Shown piece after piece: positions 8,490 through 18,266 of a stretch of 47,136 nt of DNA. This DNA comes from Ruegeria intermedia (GTDB lineage: Bacteria > Pseudomonadota > Alphaproteobacteria > Rhodobacterales > Rhodobacteraceae). Numbering within the stretch: the stretch's first letter is position 1; each line of letters begins with the position of its first letter. Location of the stretch: positions 1 to 47,136 of the forward strand of contig NZ_FQVK01000028.1 of assembly GCF_900129345.1 (NCBI RefSeq). The letters run 5' to 3'. The notes below the pieces were generated by a model. The model was not told the DNA's origin, searched no databases, and was given only the letters and a program-made list of their open reading frames with translations. A program made the position numbers and the translations under genes.

Positions 8490-10505
8490 ATGAGCAACCC
8501 GATCCTGTCCGACTGGACGACCCCGTTTGAAATCGCGCCCTTTGCCGAGATCTCGGATGATGACTTCGCCCCCGCGCTCGAGCAGGCGCTGCAGGCGCAT
8601 GCCGACCAGATCGCGGCGATTGCGGCCAACCCCGAACCGCCAAGCTTTGCCAACACGATCGAGGCGCTCGAGGCCGCCGGTGAAGGTCTGAGCAAGGTTC
8701 TGTCGGTTTTCTACACCGTGGCCGGTGCCGACAGCAATCCGGCGCGCGAGGCGCTGCAGCGCGACTTCTCGCCCAAGCTGGCGGCCCATTTCGCGGCGAT
8801 CTCGTCGAACAAGGCCCTGTTCCGGCGGGTGGCGGACCTGTGGGCGCAGCGGGACGATCTGGGCTTGACCGAGGAACAGGCGCGGGTGCTGATGCTGACC
8901 CATCGCGGCTTTGTCCGCTCGGGGGCGGCCCTGCAGGGCGAGGCGGATGCCCGCATGCAGGAGATCAAGGCGCGTCTGGCCAGCCTTGGCACCGCCTTCA
9001 CCCAGAACCTGCTGGCGGACGAGCGCACCTGGTTCATGCCGCTGTCCGAGGATGATCTGGACGGGCTGCCCGATTTCGTGATCGACGCCGCGCGGGCCGC
9101 GGGCCGGGAAAAGGGGGCGGATGGCCCTGTCGTGACCCTGTCGCGGTCGCTGATCGTGCCCTTCCTGCAATTCTCGCCCCGGCGTGACCTGCGCGAGAAG
9201 GCCTATCGCGCCTGGACGGCGCGTGGGGCGAATGGGGGCGAGACCGACAACCGCGACATCGCGGCCGAGATCCTGAAGCTGCGCGAGGAACGCGCCCGGC
9301 TGCTGGGCTATGAGAATTTTGCGGCCTTCAAGCTGGAGACCGAGATGGCCCGCACCCCCCAGCGTGTGCGCGATCTGCTGATGCAGGTCTGGACCCCGGC
9401 CAAGGCCCGCGCCGAGGCCGATGCTGCGGTACTGACGCAGATGATGCAGGCCGACGGCATCAATGGCCCGCTGGAGCCGTGGGACTGGCGCTACTATGCC
9501 GAGAAACGCCGCAAGGCCGAGCATGACCTGGATGAGGCGGCGCTGAAGCCCTATCTGCAACTGGACCGGATGATCGAGGCCGCGTTTTCTTGCGCCAACC
9601 GTCTGTTCGGGCTGGAGTTCGCGCCGCTGGATGTGCCGCTGTATCATCCCGATTGCCGGGCCTGGGAGGTCACCCGCGACGGCCAGCATGTGGCCGTGTT
9701 CATCGGCGACTATTTCGCGCGCGGCTCGAAACGGTCGGGCGCATGGTGCAGCGCGATGCGGGCGCAGGCCAAGTTTCCCAAGGTGCAGAGGCCGGTTGTC
9801 ATCAACGTGTGCAATTTCGCCAAGGGTGACCCGGCGCTGCTGTCTTATGACGACGCGCGGACCCTGTTCCACGAATTCGGACACGCCCTGCATCAGATGC
9901 TGTCGAACGTGACCTATGAAAGCATTTCGGGCACCAGCGTCGCGCGGGATTTCGTCGAGCTGCCCAGCCAGCTGTACGAACATTGGCTGGAGGTGCCCGA
10001 GGTGCTGGCCGAGTTCGCGACCCATGCCGAAACCGGGGCGCCGATGCCGCCCGAGATGCTGGAAAAGGTTCTGGGTGCCGCCAATTTCGATCAGGGCTTC
10101 CAGACGGTGGAATATGTGGCCTCGGCGCTGGTCGATCTGGCCTTTCACGACGGTCCGGCCCCGGCCGATCCGATGGCGCGGCAGGTCGAGGTTCTGGCCG
10201 AGATCGGGATGCCGCACGCGATCGGGATGCGCCACGCGGCCCCGCATTTTGCGCATGTCTTTGCCGGGGACGGCTACAGCTCGGGCTACTACAGCTACAT
10301 GTGGTCCGAGGTCATGGACGCGGATGCCTTTGCGGCCTTTGAAGAGGCCGGCGGTGCATTCGACCGCGAAAAGGCGCGGGCGCTGGAAGACCACATCCTG
10401 TCGACCGGCGGCTCGAAAGAGGCCGAAGACTTGTATCTGGCGTTCCGCGGTCGCTTGCCGGGCGTCGATGCCTTGCTGAAAGGGCGGGGGCTGATCGCGG
10501 TGTGA
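8490..10505 (+). CDS. M3 family oligopeptidase (PrlC/Dcp type)
   Basis: The 671-residue protein matches bacterial M3A peptidases (oligopeptidase A, peptidyl-dipeptidase Dcp). The zinc motif HEFGH sits at H461-E462-F463-G464-H465 in TLFHEFGHALHQML, and the third ligand glutamate lies in the ARDFVELPSQ segment downstream. YSSGYYSYMWSEVMDADAF near the C terminus is the substrate-binding tyrosine region. There is no signal peptide, so it is cytoplasmic and probably degrades short peptides and cleaved leaders. The start is fixed by AAGGAG at 8478-8483. It is not in an operon; ghrA converges on it. I do not give a symbol because PrlC and Dcp cannot be separated here. Confidence 0.92.
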   Translation: MSNPILSDWTTPFEIAPFAEISDDDFAPALEQALQAHADQIAAIAANPEPPSFANTIEALEAAGEGLSKVLSVFYTVAGADSNPAREALQRDFSPKLAAHFAAISSNKALFRRVADLWAQRDDLGLTEEQARVLMLTHRGFVRSGAALQGEADARMQEIKARLASLGTAFTQNLLADERTWFMPLSEDDLDGLPDFVIDAARAAGREKGADGPVVTLSRSLIVPFLQFSPRRDLREKAYRAWTARGANGGETDNRDIAAEILKLREERARLLGYENFAAFKLETEMARTPQRVRDLLMQVWTPAKARAEADAAVLTQMMQADGINGPLEPWDWRYYAEKRRKAEHDLDEAALKPYLQLDRMIEAAFSCANRLFGLEFAPLDVPLYHPDCRAWEVTRDGQHVAVFIGDYFARGSKRSGAWCSAMRAQAKFPKVQRPVVINVCNFAKGDPALLSYDDARTLFHEFGHALHQMLSNVTYESISGTSVARDFVELPSQLYEHWLEVPEVLAEFATHAETGAPMPPEMLEKVLGAANFDQGFQTVEYVASALVDLAFHDGPAPADPMARQVEVLAEIGMPHAIGMRHAAPHFAHVFAGDGYSSGYYSYMWSEVMDADAFAAFEEAGGAFDREKARALEDHILSTGGSKEAEDLYLAFRGRLPGVDALLKGRGLIAV

Positions 10506-10573
10506 CCGACCGGCTGCGCCCACCCGGCGCGGCCCATTGCGGGCCGGGCGACGGACCAGGTGAGACTGGCGTG

Positions 10574-10592
10574 CGGCGCTGTTTCGGCGCCG
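10574..10592. terminator. Hairpin between convergent M3 peptidase and ghrA-like gene
   Basis: CGGCGC (10574-10579) and GCGCCG (10587-10592) form a perfect six-base stem with a seven-base loop directly after the reductase stop codon. There is no T run on either strand, so intrinsic termination is uncertain. Confidence 0.35.
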
Positions 10593-11519
10593 TCAGTAGC
10601 CCAGGTCGCGATCGACCAGATGCAAAAGCGGCTGACCGGCCTCGTTGCGCCGGATGTTGTCGCAGATGACCTGGGCTGCGGTCTCGGGCCGGGTTTCCGA
10701 TGCGATATGGGGCGTGACCGTCACGTTCGGATGCGCCCAGTAAGGATGCTGGGGCGGCAGGGGTTCGGTGCGGAACACGTCGAGCGTGGCATGGGCGATC
10801 TGGCCCGTGTCCAGGGCTTGCAGCAGGGCATCGTCGTCGATCAGCCCCCCGCGCCCCGGATTGATGATCCGGGCGCCTTTGGGCAGCAAGGCCAGTGTCT
10901 CGGCGTTCAGGGTGTTTTCGGTCGCCGGGGTATCGGGCAGCAACAGAACCACGATGTCGGCCTGCGTCAGCGCGCGGCGCAAGCCGTCAGGCCCATGCAG
11001 GCTGCGGATGCCGGGGATTGTCTTGGCGGTGCGGCTCCAACCGATGACGTTGAACCCGAGGCTGCTCAGCACCCCGGCCGCCGCCTGCCCCAGCGCGCCC
11101 AGCCCCAGCACGCAGACCGTTCGCTGCGACGCCAGTGGCGGAGGGTCGGGCGCCCAGACACCGTCTTGCATCGTGATGTGGCGGTCCATGCCCAGATGGT
11201 AGCGCAGGACGTGGCCCACCACCCATTCGGTCATGCCCTGAGTCAGACCGTGATCGACCATCCGCGCCAGCGGAACGGTCAGGGTTTCGTTCCCGGCGAT
11301 CTTCTCGACCCCCGCCCAGAGGCTGAGTACCGCCTTGAGCCGCGTGTACGGGGTGAAATCCTGCAGACCGCCATTGGGGGCATAGACGACATAGTCCACC
11401 CGTTCCGGCGGAAGATCGGTGGCGATGGTGACGTCCATCCCCGACAGCCCCTTGGTCAAAAGCGGTTCATAGATCGGCCACAGGGCAGGGCGGGCGGAGA
11501 ACAGGACGTTGATCGACAT
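10593..11519 (-). CDS. ghrA: GhrA-like glyoxylate/hydroxypyruvate reductase
   Basis: The 308-residue D-2-hydroxyacid dehydrogenase has the NAD(P)-binding VLGLGALGQAAAGVL motif near the middle, the catalytic arginine in NPGRGGLIDDDAL, the glutamate in RTEPLPPQHP and the histidine in HIASETRPETAA. These match the GhrA branch, which reduces glyoxylate and hydroxypyruvate with NADPH. It lies 15 bp downstream of rodA on the same strand, so it may be the last gene of the mre/mrd operon, though no metabolic link with cell shape is obvious. Substrate identity is inferred from family resemblance. Confidence 0.85.
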   Translation of the reverse strand: MSINVLFSARPALWPIYEPLLTKGLSGMDVTIATDLPPERVDYVVYAPNGGLQDFTPYTRLKAVLSLWAGVEKIAGNETLTVPLARMVDHGLTQGMTEWVVGHVLRYHLGMDRHITMQDGVWAPDPPPLASQRTVCVLGLGALGQAAAGVLSSLGFNVIGWSRTAKTIPGIRSLHGPDGLRRALTQADIVVLLLPDTPATENTLNAETLALLPKGARIINPGRGGLIDDDALLQALDTGQIAHATLDVFRTEPLPPQHPYWAHPNVTVTPHIASETRPETAAQVICDNIRRNEAGQPLLHLVDRDLGY

Positions 11520-11534
11520 CGCAAGCCTTTCGGG

Positions 11535-12674
11535 TCAACGGGGGCGGTGGATGTGGGCGCTCTGAACGATGCCGAAGGCGGCCATCAGCACCAGCATGGC
11601 CGAGCCCCCATAGCTGACCATCGGCAGCGGCACCCCCACCACCGGGGCCAGACCCATGACCATCGACATGTTGACCGCAAAGAACAGGAAGAAGTTCAGC
11701 GAGATGCCCAGGGTCACAAGCGACGAGAACCGGTCCTTGGTGGACAGGGCGGTGACCAGGCAGAAGACAAGAATAAGCCCGTAGAGCGTCAGCAGCGTGA
11801 TGCCCCCGACGAAGCCGAATTCTTCGGCCAGGGTCGTGAAGATGAAGTCGGTGTGTTTTTCGGGCAGGAAGTTTAGGCGCGACTGCGTGCCCTGCATGAA
11901 CCCGCGCCCGTTCCAGCCACCGGATCCCAGCGCGATTTTCGACTGGGTGATGTGATACCCGGCGCCCAGAGGGTCGCTTGAGGGGTCGAGAAAGGTGTCG
12001 ATGCGGCGGAACTGATAGTCTTTCAGCAACTGCCAGTCGGTGCCGCGACTTTTGAACACGGCGGTGACCAGGCCCACACCCGCCGCGATGACGGCCGCGA
12101 AATAGGCCCAATGCACGCCCGCCAGGAACATCAGCCCTCCTCCGGCCGCCAGCAGCAGCAGCGCGGTTCCCAGATCCGGCTGTTTCAGCACCAGCGCGGT
12201 GGGGATCAGGATCAGAAACACGGGCAGAAGCACCCAGAGCGGCCGCGACGTCTTTTCCGAAGGCAGCCAGTCGTAATAGGCCGCCAGCACCATCACCAGC
12301 GTCACCTTGGTCAGTTCGGACGGCTGCAGCCGCATGAACCCCAGGTCGATCCAGCGCTGGGCGCCCATGCCGACCGTGCCGAACAGTTCGACCAGCACCA
12401 ACAGACCGACCGAGCCCAAATAAGCCAGCAAGGACATGCTGCGCCAGAACCAGATCGGGATCAGCGCCACGATGAACATGACCACAAGCCCGAGGGCGAA
12501 ACGCTCCATTTGCGGTTCCGCCCAAGGGCGCCACGACCCTCCGGCGACCGAATACAGCATCAGGAACCCGGCGCTGGCCACGCTGATCAGCAACAGGGTC
12601 AGCGGCCAGTTCATGTACAGAAACTTGCGCAGCCCGGTCGGCGTGGTCTTGACGGCATATTCCAGATAGCTCAT
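11535..12674 (-). CDS. rodA: RodA peptidoglycan glycosyltransferase (SEDS family)
   Basis: The 379-residue polytopic membrane protein has about ten hydrophobic segments and the SEDS signatures: PSELTKVTLVMVLAAYY, an extended extracellular loop with the LGSGGWNGRGFMQGTQS block, then LPEKHTDFIFTTLAEEFGF and the C-terminal VGVPLPMVSYGGSAML. RodA polymerises lipid II into glycan strands and works with PBP2. Its ATG overlaps the stop of mrdA by four bases (ATGA at 12671-12674). The MSYLEYAVKT start is typical for alphaproteobacterial RodA. Confidence 0.96.
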   Translation of the reverse strand: MSYLEYAVKTTPTGLRKFLYMNWPLTLLLISVASAGFLMLYSVAGGSWRPWAEPQMERFALGLVVMFIVALIPIWFWRSMSLLAYLGSVGLLVLVELFGTVGMGAQRWIDLGFMRLQPSELTKVTLVMVLAAYYDWLPSEKTSRPLWVLLPVFLILIPTALVLKQPDLGTALLLLAAGGGLMFLAGVHWAYFAAVIAAGVGLVTAVFKSRGTDWQLLKDYQFRRIDTFLDPSSDPLGAGYHITQSKIALGSGGWNGRGFMQGTQSRLNFLPEKHTDFIFTTLAEEFGFVGGITLLTLYGLILVFCLVTALSTKDRFSSLVTLGISLNFFLFFAVNMSMVMGLAPVVGVPLPMVSYGGSAMLVLMAAFGIVQSAHIHRPR

Positions 12675-14617
12675 GCGCGATCCTTCTTCTCGGGCCGCGC
12701 CTTGGGACGCCGATCGCCTTCCAGGCGCTTTTGCTGTTCCTTGATACGCTCTCGATCGGCCACCGGATAGGCCTCGAGCGGGGGCGTACCCCCGTACAGT
12801 GCCTGCAGCATCACGTCGCGCGCGACCGGCGCCGCCGCCTTGGAGCCGCCGCCGCCATGCTCGACGACCACCGCCACCGCATATTTCGGGTTGTCATAGG
12901 GCGCGAAGCTGACGAACAGGGCATGGTCGCGGCGCTCCCAGGGCAGGTCTTCGTTGCGGATGACACCGGCGGCACGCTCGGCTTTGGTGATGTTGCGTAC
13001 CTGGCTGGTGCCGGTCTTGCCTGCCATCCGGAACTCGTCGGCGATGATGCGGCTGCGATAGGCCGTTCCGCGACGGTCGTTCGAGACGGAAAACATCGCC
13101 TTGCGGACCTGTTCGAGGTTGCGGGGGTTCACGTCCAGCGGTTCACCCGCGCCTGTGGGCTGTTCGACGCCGTTGATGCTGCGGATCAGGCGCGGCGTGA
13201 CCGTGCGCCCTGTGGCGATCCGGGCCGACATGACGGCCAGCTGCAGGGGTGATGCCAGCATGTAACCCTGTCCGATCGAGGCGTTGGCCGTGTCGCCGAT
13301 CAGCCATTCCTGGCCGTGGACGCGCCGTTTCCATTCTTGGTTCGGGGCAAGACCCGCGGCCACGGCCGACATCGGCAGGTCATGTTTGATGCCCAGACCG
13401 AACTTGCGCGCCATGTCCGAGATCTTGTCGATCCCGACCCGCAGCGCCACGTCGTAGTAGTAGACGTCGCAGCTGCGCTTCAACGAGGTCTCCAGATCGA
13501 CCATCCCGTGTCCGCCGCGCTTCCAGCAGTGAAACCGCCGGCTGCCCACCTTAAGGAAGCCAGGGCAATAGACGGTGTCGCCCGGACCCACGACGCCAGC
13601 CTCGAGCGCGGCCAGCGCGGTGATCATCTTGAAGGTCGAACCGGGCGGATAGGTGCCCTGAACCGTCTTGTTGGCCAGCGGGCGGTGGTTGTCCTGGGTC
13701 AGGGCCTGGTAATCGGCCACAGATATCCCTCGCACGAACAGGTTGGGGTCGAAGCTGGGAGTCGAGCTGATGGCCCGCAGATCGCCCGTCTCACAGTCGA
13801 TCACGACCACGGCGGCGCTTTCGCCGGCCAGCCGGGCCTGCGCGTATTCCTGCAGGTCGGCGTCGATGGTCAGTTGCAGGTCGGCGCCGGGCTGGCCTTC
13901 GCGGCGGTCGAGTTCCCGCATGACCCGGCCGGTCGCATTGACCTCGACCCGCTTGGCGCCCGCCTTGCCGCGCAGCAGGTCTTCCTTCTTGGCCTCAAGC
14001 CCGACCTTGCCGATCTGAAAGCGCGGGATCATCAAGACCGGCTCGGGGTCTTCCATCTTGCTCAGGTCGTAGTCGCTGACCGGGCCCACATAGCCGACCA
14101 CATGGGCGAAATCCTCGTAGCGAGGGTATTGGCGGGTCAGGCCGACCTCGGGCGTGACGCCGGGAAGGGCCGGGGCATTGATCGCCACTTTCGAGATGTC
14201 CTCCCATGTCACCTGGTCGGCCAGGGTGACGGGCAGGAACGGGGCCGTGCGCCGCATTTCGGTCTTGGCGCGCTCGATCTCGTCTTCCTTCAACGGGATC
14301 AGCCGCGCCAGATCGGCGATCACCTTGTCGACGTCGCCGGCGTCCTCGCGCACGATGACGATCCGGTACGAGGGCGAATTCTGCGCGATCACCTGTCCGT
14401 TCCGGTCATAGATACGCCCTCGGGTCGGCGGGATCAGCCGGATGTTGATGCGGTTCTCTTCGGCCAGCAGCCGGTATTGATCGGCCTGTTCGACCTGCAT
14501 GTACCGCATGCGCGCCGCCAGCCCCCCGGCAAAGGCAAGCTGCATGCCGCCCAGAACCAGGGCCCGCCGGGTCAGGCGTTTGTGGGCCTGGCCCGTGTTC
14601 TTGGTGGGGCGTTTCAT
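12671..14617 (-). CDS. mrdA: Penicillin-binding protein 2, peptidoglycan transpeptidase
   Basis: The 648-residue class B PBP has a short cytoplasmic tail and one transmembrane helix (about 15-36), a dimerisation domain starting with the NRINIRLIPPTRGRIYDRNG block, and the transpeptidase domain with the active-site serine in YPPGSTFKMITALAA (SxxK), the SxN-type element following in the SCDVYYYDVALR region, and KTGTSQ in MAGKTGTSQV. It crosslinks glycan made by RodA during lateral growth. The C-terminal tail after 620 is rich in charged residues. It overlaps mreD upstream and rodA downstream by four bases each, a tightly coupled arrangement. Confidence 0.96.
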   Translation of the reverse strand: MKRPTKNTGQAHKRLTRRALVLGGMQLAFAGGLAARMRYMQVEQADQYRLLAEENRINIRLIPPTRGRIYDRNGQVIAQNSPSYRIVIVREDAGDVDKVIADLARLIPLKEDEIERAKTEMRRTAPFLPVTLADQVTWEDISKVAINAPALPGVTPEVGLTRQYPRYEDFAHVVGYVGPVSDYDLSKMEDPEPVLMIPRFQIGKVGLEAKKEDLLRGKAGAKRVEVNATGRVMRELDRREGQPGADLQLTIDADLQEYAQARLAGESAAVVVIDCETGDLRAISSTPSFDPNLFVRGISVADYQALTQDNHRPLANKTVQGTYPPGSTFKMITALAALEAGVVGPGDTVYCPGFLKVGSRRFHCWKRGGHGMVDLETSLKRSCDVYYYDVALRVGIDKISDMARKFGLGIKHDLPMSAVAAGLAPNQEWKRRVHGQEWLIGDTANASIGQGYMLASPLQLAVMSARIATGRTVTPRLIRSINGVEQPTGAGEPLDVNPRNLEQVRKAMFSVSNDRRGTAYRSRIIADEFRMAGKTGTSQVRNITKAERAAGVIRNEDLPWERRDHALFVSFAPYDNPKYAVAVVVEHGGGGSKAAAPVARDVMLQALYGGTPPLEAYPVADRERIKEQQKRLEGDRRPKARPEKKDRA

Positions 14618-15150
14618 GCCTGTCCCCCCCGGATCGTCGGGTCGACCGCCGACGGGCGCCGGACGCCCAGTACGCCTTGGCCGAAGATGACGACGAGCGG
14701 ATAGACCACAACGGTCAGAGCCGCCTGGACCAGAACCGGCGCCATCGCTCCCTGTTCAACCGACAGCAGCCCCAGAACGAGGCGGTTTGACAGGAAAATG
14801 GTCGAAATTACCGCCCCGACCGATGTCCATTCCGCCACGAATCCGGCATCGCGCATGCCCGGCCCGGCCGACCGAAGATAGGACGCACCCATGACCACCA
14901 GCGCTGCCAGCAGGCCCGGTGGGCGTTGCAGCAGCAAATCCTCCATCAACATGACGAACGCCACGCTGAGGGTTGGCACGTCGTCCGGCCGCCGCAGGAC
15001 CCATGCAAAGGTCAGGGCGATCAGCAATTCGGGAAACGGCCAGCGATCGGGGCGGGTGTCCAATGGCAACAGGTGGAAGAACATCACCAGCACGCCCAGG
15101 GCCAGATACAGGCCCCTCATCATCCAAAGACGCGACGTGGCCCTATCCAT
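14614..15150 (-). CDS. mreD: Rod shape-determining protein MreD
   Basis: The predicted product from ATG 15150 has 178 residues and five to six hydrophobic segments, for example LYLALGVLVMFFHLLPL and LLIALTFAWVL, with the conserved polar break DVPTLSVAFVMLMEDLLLQR characteristic of MreD. A start at ATG 15165 is also possible; the still longer frame is out-of-register mreC sequence and can be dismissed. MreD is an integral partner of MreC and the elongasome. It overlaps mreC by eight bases and mrdA by four. Confidence 0.88.
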   Translation of the reverse strand: MDRATSRLWMMRGLYLALGVLVMFFHLLPLDTRPDRWPFPELLIALTFAWVLRRPDDVPTLSVAFVMLMEDLLLQRPPGLLAALVVMGASYLRSAGPGMRDAGFVAEWTSVGAVISTIFLSNRLVLGLLSVEQGAMAPVLVQAALTVVVYPLVVIFGQGVLGVRRPSAVDPTIRGGQA

Positions 15151-16048
15151 CGGCGGCCTCGTCATCGGGAAGCAGCAGCGCTTCGGGGCGTTTCGGGCCG
15201 ACAAGCCCGCCCGGATCGCGGATCGGATCGGCCGCGTGATAGCGCAGCACGCGCAGGAATTCCAGGCGTTCGAAATCCGCCGACAGGCGGACACGCAGGC
15301 GACCGCTTGGGTCTTCCGCGATCTGGCCAATCAGCAGGCCCGCCGGAAAGACGCCGCCGTCGCCCGAGGTCACCACGCGGTCGCCGGGACGCACGAGTTC
15401 GCGGTTTTCCAGAAATTCGACCACGGGAGCCGGGGTGTTGTCCCCCTGGATCAGCGCCGTCTGGCCGGACGGCTGAATGGTGGCCGGTATTGCGCTGGAC
15501 GCGTCCGTCAGCAGGATCACCCGCGCCGTATCCGGCCCCACGCCCGAGATTCGCCCCACCAGCCCGATGCCATCCATCGCGGCCCAACCGTCGACGATGC
15601 CGTCCCGCTCGCCGACATTCAGCAGAACCGATTGCCGGAACGGGGAACCGCTGTCGGCCATGACGACGCCGGTGATGTAGGTCAGCCGCGGGTCGAGGCG
15701 GACGTTGTTGAGATCAAGAAGGCGGGCGTTTTCCTGTTCCAGTTGCAGCGCGGCCTCTTTCCAGGCGCGCATGCGGCGCAGTTCGCTGCGCAATTCGCGG
15801 TTCTGTTCGCTGAGCCGCTGATAGCTTTGGAAATCACGCACCAGGTTCACGGCGGCCGTCACCGGCACCATGGCCCACTCCATCGAGGGCACCACCGCAT
15901 CGACCACCTGCGCCCGGAACCGCTCGACCCGGGGGCTGTCGATGCGCCAGATCAGAAAGATGCCCAGCAGGCACAAGACGACGATCCCCGTGAACAAGCG
16001 GCGCAGGGGGGTGGTATAGTCGTCGCGCTGTGCCCGGTCTTTTACCAC
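15143..16048 (-). CDS. mreC: Rod shape-determining protein MreC
   Basis: The 301-residue protein has one N-terminal transmembrane helix (LFTGIVVLCLLGIFLIW, about 18-35), a coiled-coil stretch with heptad leucines (LSEQNRELRSELRRMRAW, about 78-95), and the periplasmic beta-barrel domain containing VGRISGVGPDTARVILLTD and GGVFPAGLLIGQI. It is the periplasmic scaffold that links MreB and PBP2. It lies about 60 bp downstream of mreB; that gap contains a hairpin. Length and domain order are normal. Confidence 0.95.
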   Translation of the reverse strand: MVKDRAQRDDYTTPLRRLFTGIVVLCLLGIFLIWRIDSPRVERFRAQVVDAVVPSMEWAMVPVTAAVNLVRDFQSYQRLSEQNRELRSELRRMRAWKEAALQLEQENARLLDLNNVRLDPRLTYITGVVMADSGSPFRQSVLLNVGERDGIVDGWAAMDGIGLVGRISGVGPDTARVILLTDASSAIPATIQPSGQTALIQGDNTPAPVVEFLENRELVRPGDRVVTSGDGGVFPAGLLIGQIAEDPSGRLRVRLSADFERLEFLRVLRYHAADPIRDPGGLVGPKRPEALLLPDDEAADG

Positions 16049-16084
16049 AGGACTCCTTACCGTGCTGCTCGTGCCCGATCTTGA

Positions 16085-16102
16085 ACCCTCGGATCAGAGG
16101 GT
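16085..16102 (-). terminator. Intercistronic hairpin between mreB and mreC
   Basis: ACCCTC (16085-16090) and GAGGGT (16097-16102) pair over six bases with a six-base loop in the mreB-mreC gap. There is no T tract, so this may be a partial terminator, a processing site or an RNA stabiliser that keeps MreB above the other subunits. Confidence 0.4.
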
Positions 16103-16109
16103 GCGCGCC

Positions 16110-17186
<1,077 letters not shown>

Positions 17187-17222
17187 CTACTGCCCGCGAC
17201 TCGACGGTTCCGGGACGGATGA

Positions 17223-17250
17223 CTTATAGGGTGCCACGGCGCCCGGTAAA
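17223..17250 (-). promoter_or_regulatory. Candidate housekeeping promoter of mreB
   Basis: On the minus strand TTTACC (17245-17250) is separated by 16 bases from TATAAG (17223-17228). These match the -35 and -10 consensus at four and five of six positions. The start would fall near 17216, about 60 bases before the mreB ATG. Confidence 0.5.
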
Positions 17251-17253
17251 AGG

Positions 17254-17274
17254 GCTGATTCCGCGTAAATCAGC
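17254..17274. promoter_or_regulatory. Dyad between mreB and rlmJ
   Basis: GCTGATT and AATCAGC form perfect seven-base arms around CCGCGTA. The dyad sits immediately upstream of the mreB -35 element in the divergent mreB/rlmJ region, a typical operator position. The binding factor is unknown. Confidence 0.4.
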
Positions 17275-17312
17275 GCCTTTCCGCCTTGCTGACAGGGACT
17301 TTAGAAGGCAAC

Positions 17313-18098
17313 ATGCTCTCATATCAACACATTTACCACGCGGGCAATCTGGCGGACGTGCAAAAGCACGCCTTGTTGGCATGGATGCTGGACTACATGA
17401 CCCGCAAGGACAAGCCGATCAGCTATCTCGAGACCCATTCGGGGCGCGGCCTGTACCACCTCGATGCGGCCGAGGCCGTGCAGACCGGAGAGTCGGTGGC
17501 AGGGATCGGACGCGCGCTGAGCAACGGGTGGTTTGCCGAAGATCACCCGCTGGCACGCGCGTTGCGCTCGGTGCAGGCGCAGTTTGGAGAAACGGCCTAC
17601 CCGGGCTCGCCGCTGATTGCGGCAAGCTTGCTGCGACCGCAGGACAGCCTGCATTTCGCCGAGCTTCATCCGCAGGAATACGCGGCGCTGAACCAGGCTC
17701 TGTCTGGGCTCGATGCCAAGACGTACAGACAGGACGGGTTCGAGCTGGCTCAGTCGGTTCTGCCGCCCACACCTCGGCGCGGGGTGATGCTGATTGACCC
17801 CAGCTACGAGGTAAAGGCGGATTATGGCCGCCTGCCGGGGTTGATTTCCAAGTATCACCGCAAGTGGAACGTGGGTCTCATCGCTCTGTGGTACCCGATC
17901 CTGACCGACGATCGGCACGCTCCGATGGTGTCGGCGCTGAAGGGTTTGGACCTTCCCAAGTCGTTCGTACATGAAGTTCGGTTCCCGCCTGCGCGGAAGG
18001 GGCACCGGATGATCGGTTCTGGCATGTTCGTGGTCAACGCACCCTTCGGGATCGAAGACGAGGCGGCGCGTCTTTCCGGCCTGTTCGCAAAGATCTGA
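17313..18098 (+). CDS. rlmJ: 23S rRNA (adenine-2030-N6)-methyltransferase RlmJ
   Basis: The 261-residue protein begins MLSYQHIYHAGNLADVQKH, the diagnostic RlmJ (YhiR, COG2961) N terminus, followed by the motif YLETHSGRGLYHL for SAM binding. The catalytic LIDPSYEVKADY contains the DPPY-like motif (here DPSY), and MIGSGMFVVNAPFG is near the C terminus. It methylates A2030 of 23S rRNA. ATG 17313 follows AGAAGG; the upstream in-frame start at 17286 adds residues not seen in the family. It is divergent from mreB. Confidence 0.93.
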   Translation: MLSYQHIYHAGNLADVQKHALLAWMLDYMTRKDKPISYLETHSGRGLYHLDAAEAVQTGESVAGIGRALSNGWFAEDHPLARALRSVQAQFGETAYPGSPLIAASLLRPQDSLHFAELHPQEYAALNQALSGLDAKTYRQDGFELAQSVLPPTPRRGVMLIDPSYEVKADYGRLPGLISKYHRKWNVGLIALWYPILTDDRHAPMVSALKGLDLPKSFVHEVRFPPARKGHRMIGSGMFVVNAPFGIEDEAARLSGLFAKI

Positions 18099-18161
18099 CT
18101 GCGTATCAGGGTCAAGGGTCTCCCGCCCCGTTTGACAGCATCAAAGATGCCGCCAAACGAG

Positions 18162-18201
18162 TTGGGCCCGGCACTGCGCCGTGGCGCAGTGCCGGGCCCA
18201 A
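18162..18201. terminator. Long perfect inverted repeat between rlmJ and leuA
   Basis: Arms of 19 bases (18162-18180 and 18183-18201) are perfectly complementary with only GT between them, giving an 18-base stem with a four-base loop. It lies between convergent rlmJ and leuA and probably stops both transcripts, although no T run follows on either strand. It could also be a single copy of a REP-type repeat. Confidence 0.6.
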
Positions 18202-18266
18202 GGCCGCTAGGTTGCGCGGCGAAGCCGGGCCGCCGCGGGCGCGGGAGCCTTGACGGGCATTTCTGT

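Noticed and set aside
8463..10523. 686-residue open frame opposite the M3 peptidase
   Set aside because: It is a high-GC shadow of a gene with clear HEFGH and conserved motifs; its translation is Arg/Gly/His-rich with no known domain.
13316..14704. 462-residue open frame opposite mrdA
   Set aside because: PBP2 motifs are clear on the minus strand; this frame is antisense low-complexity.
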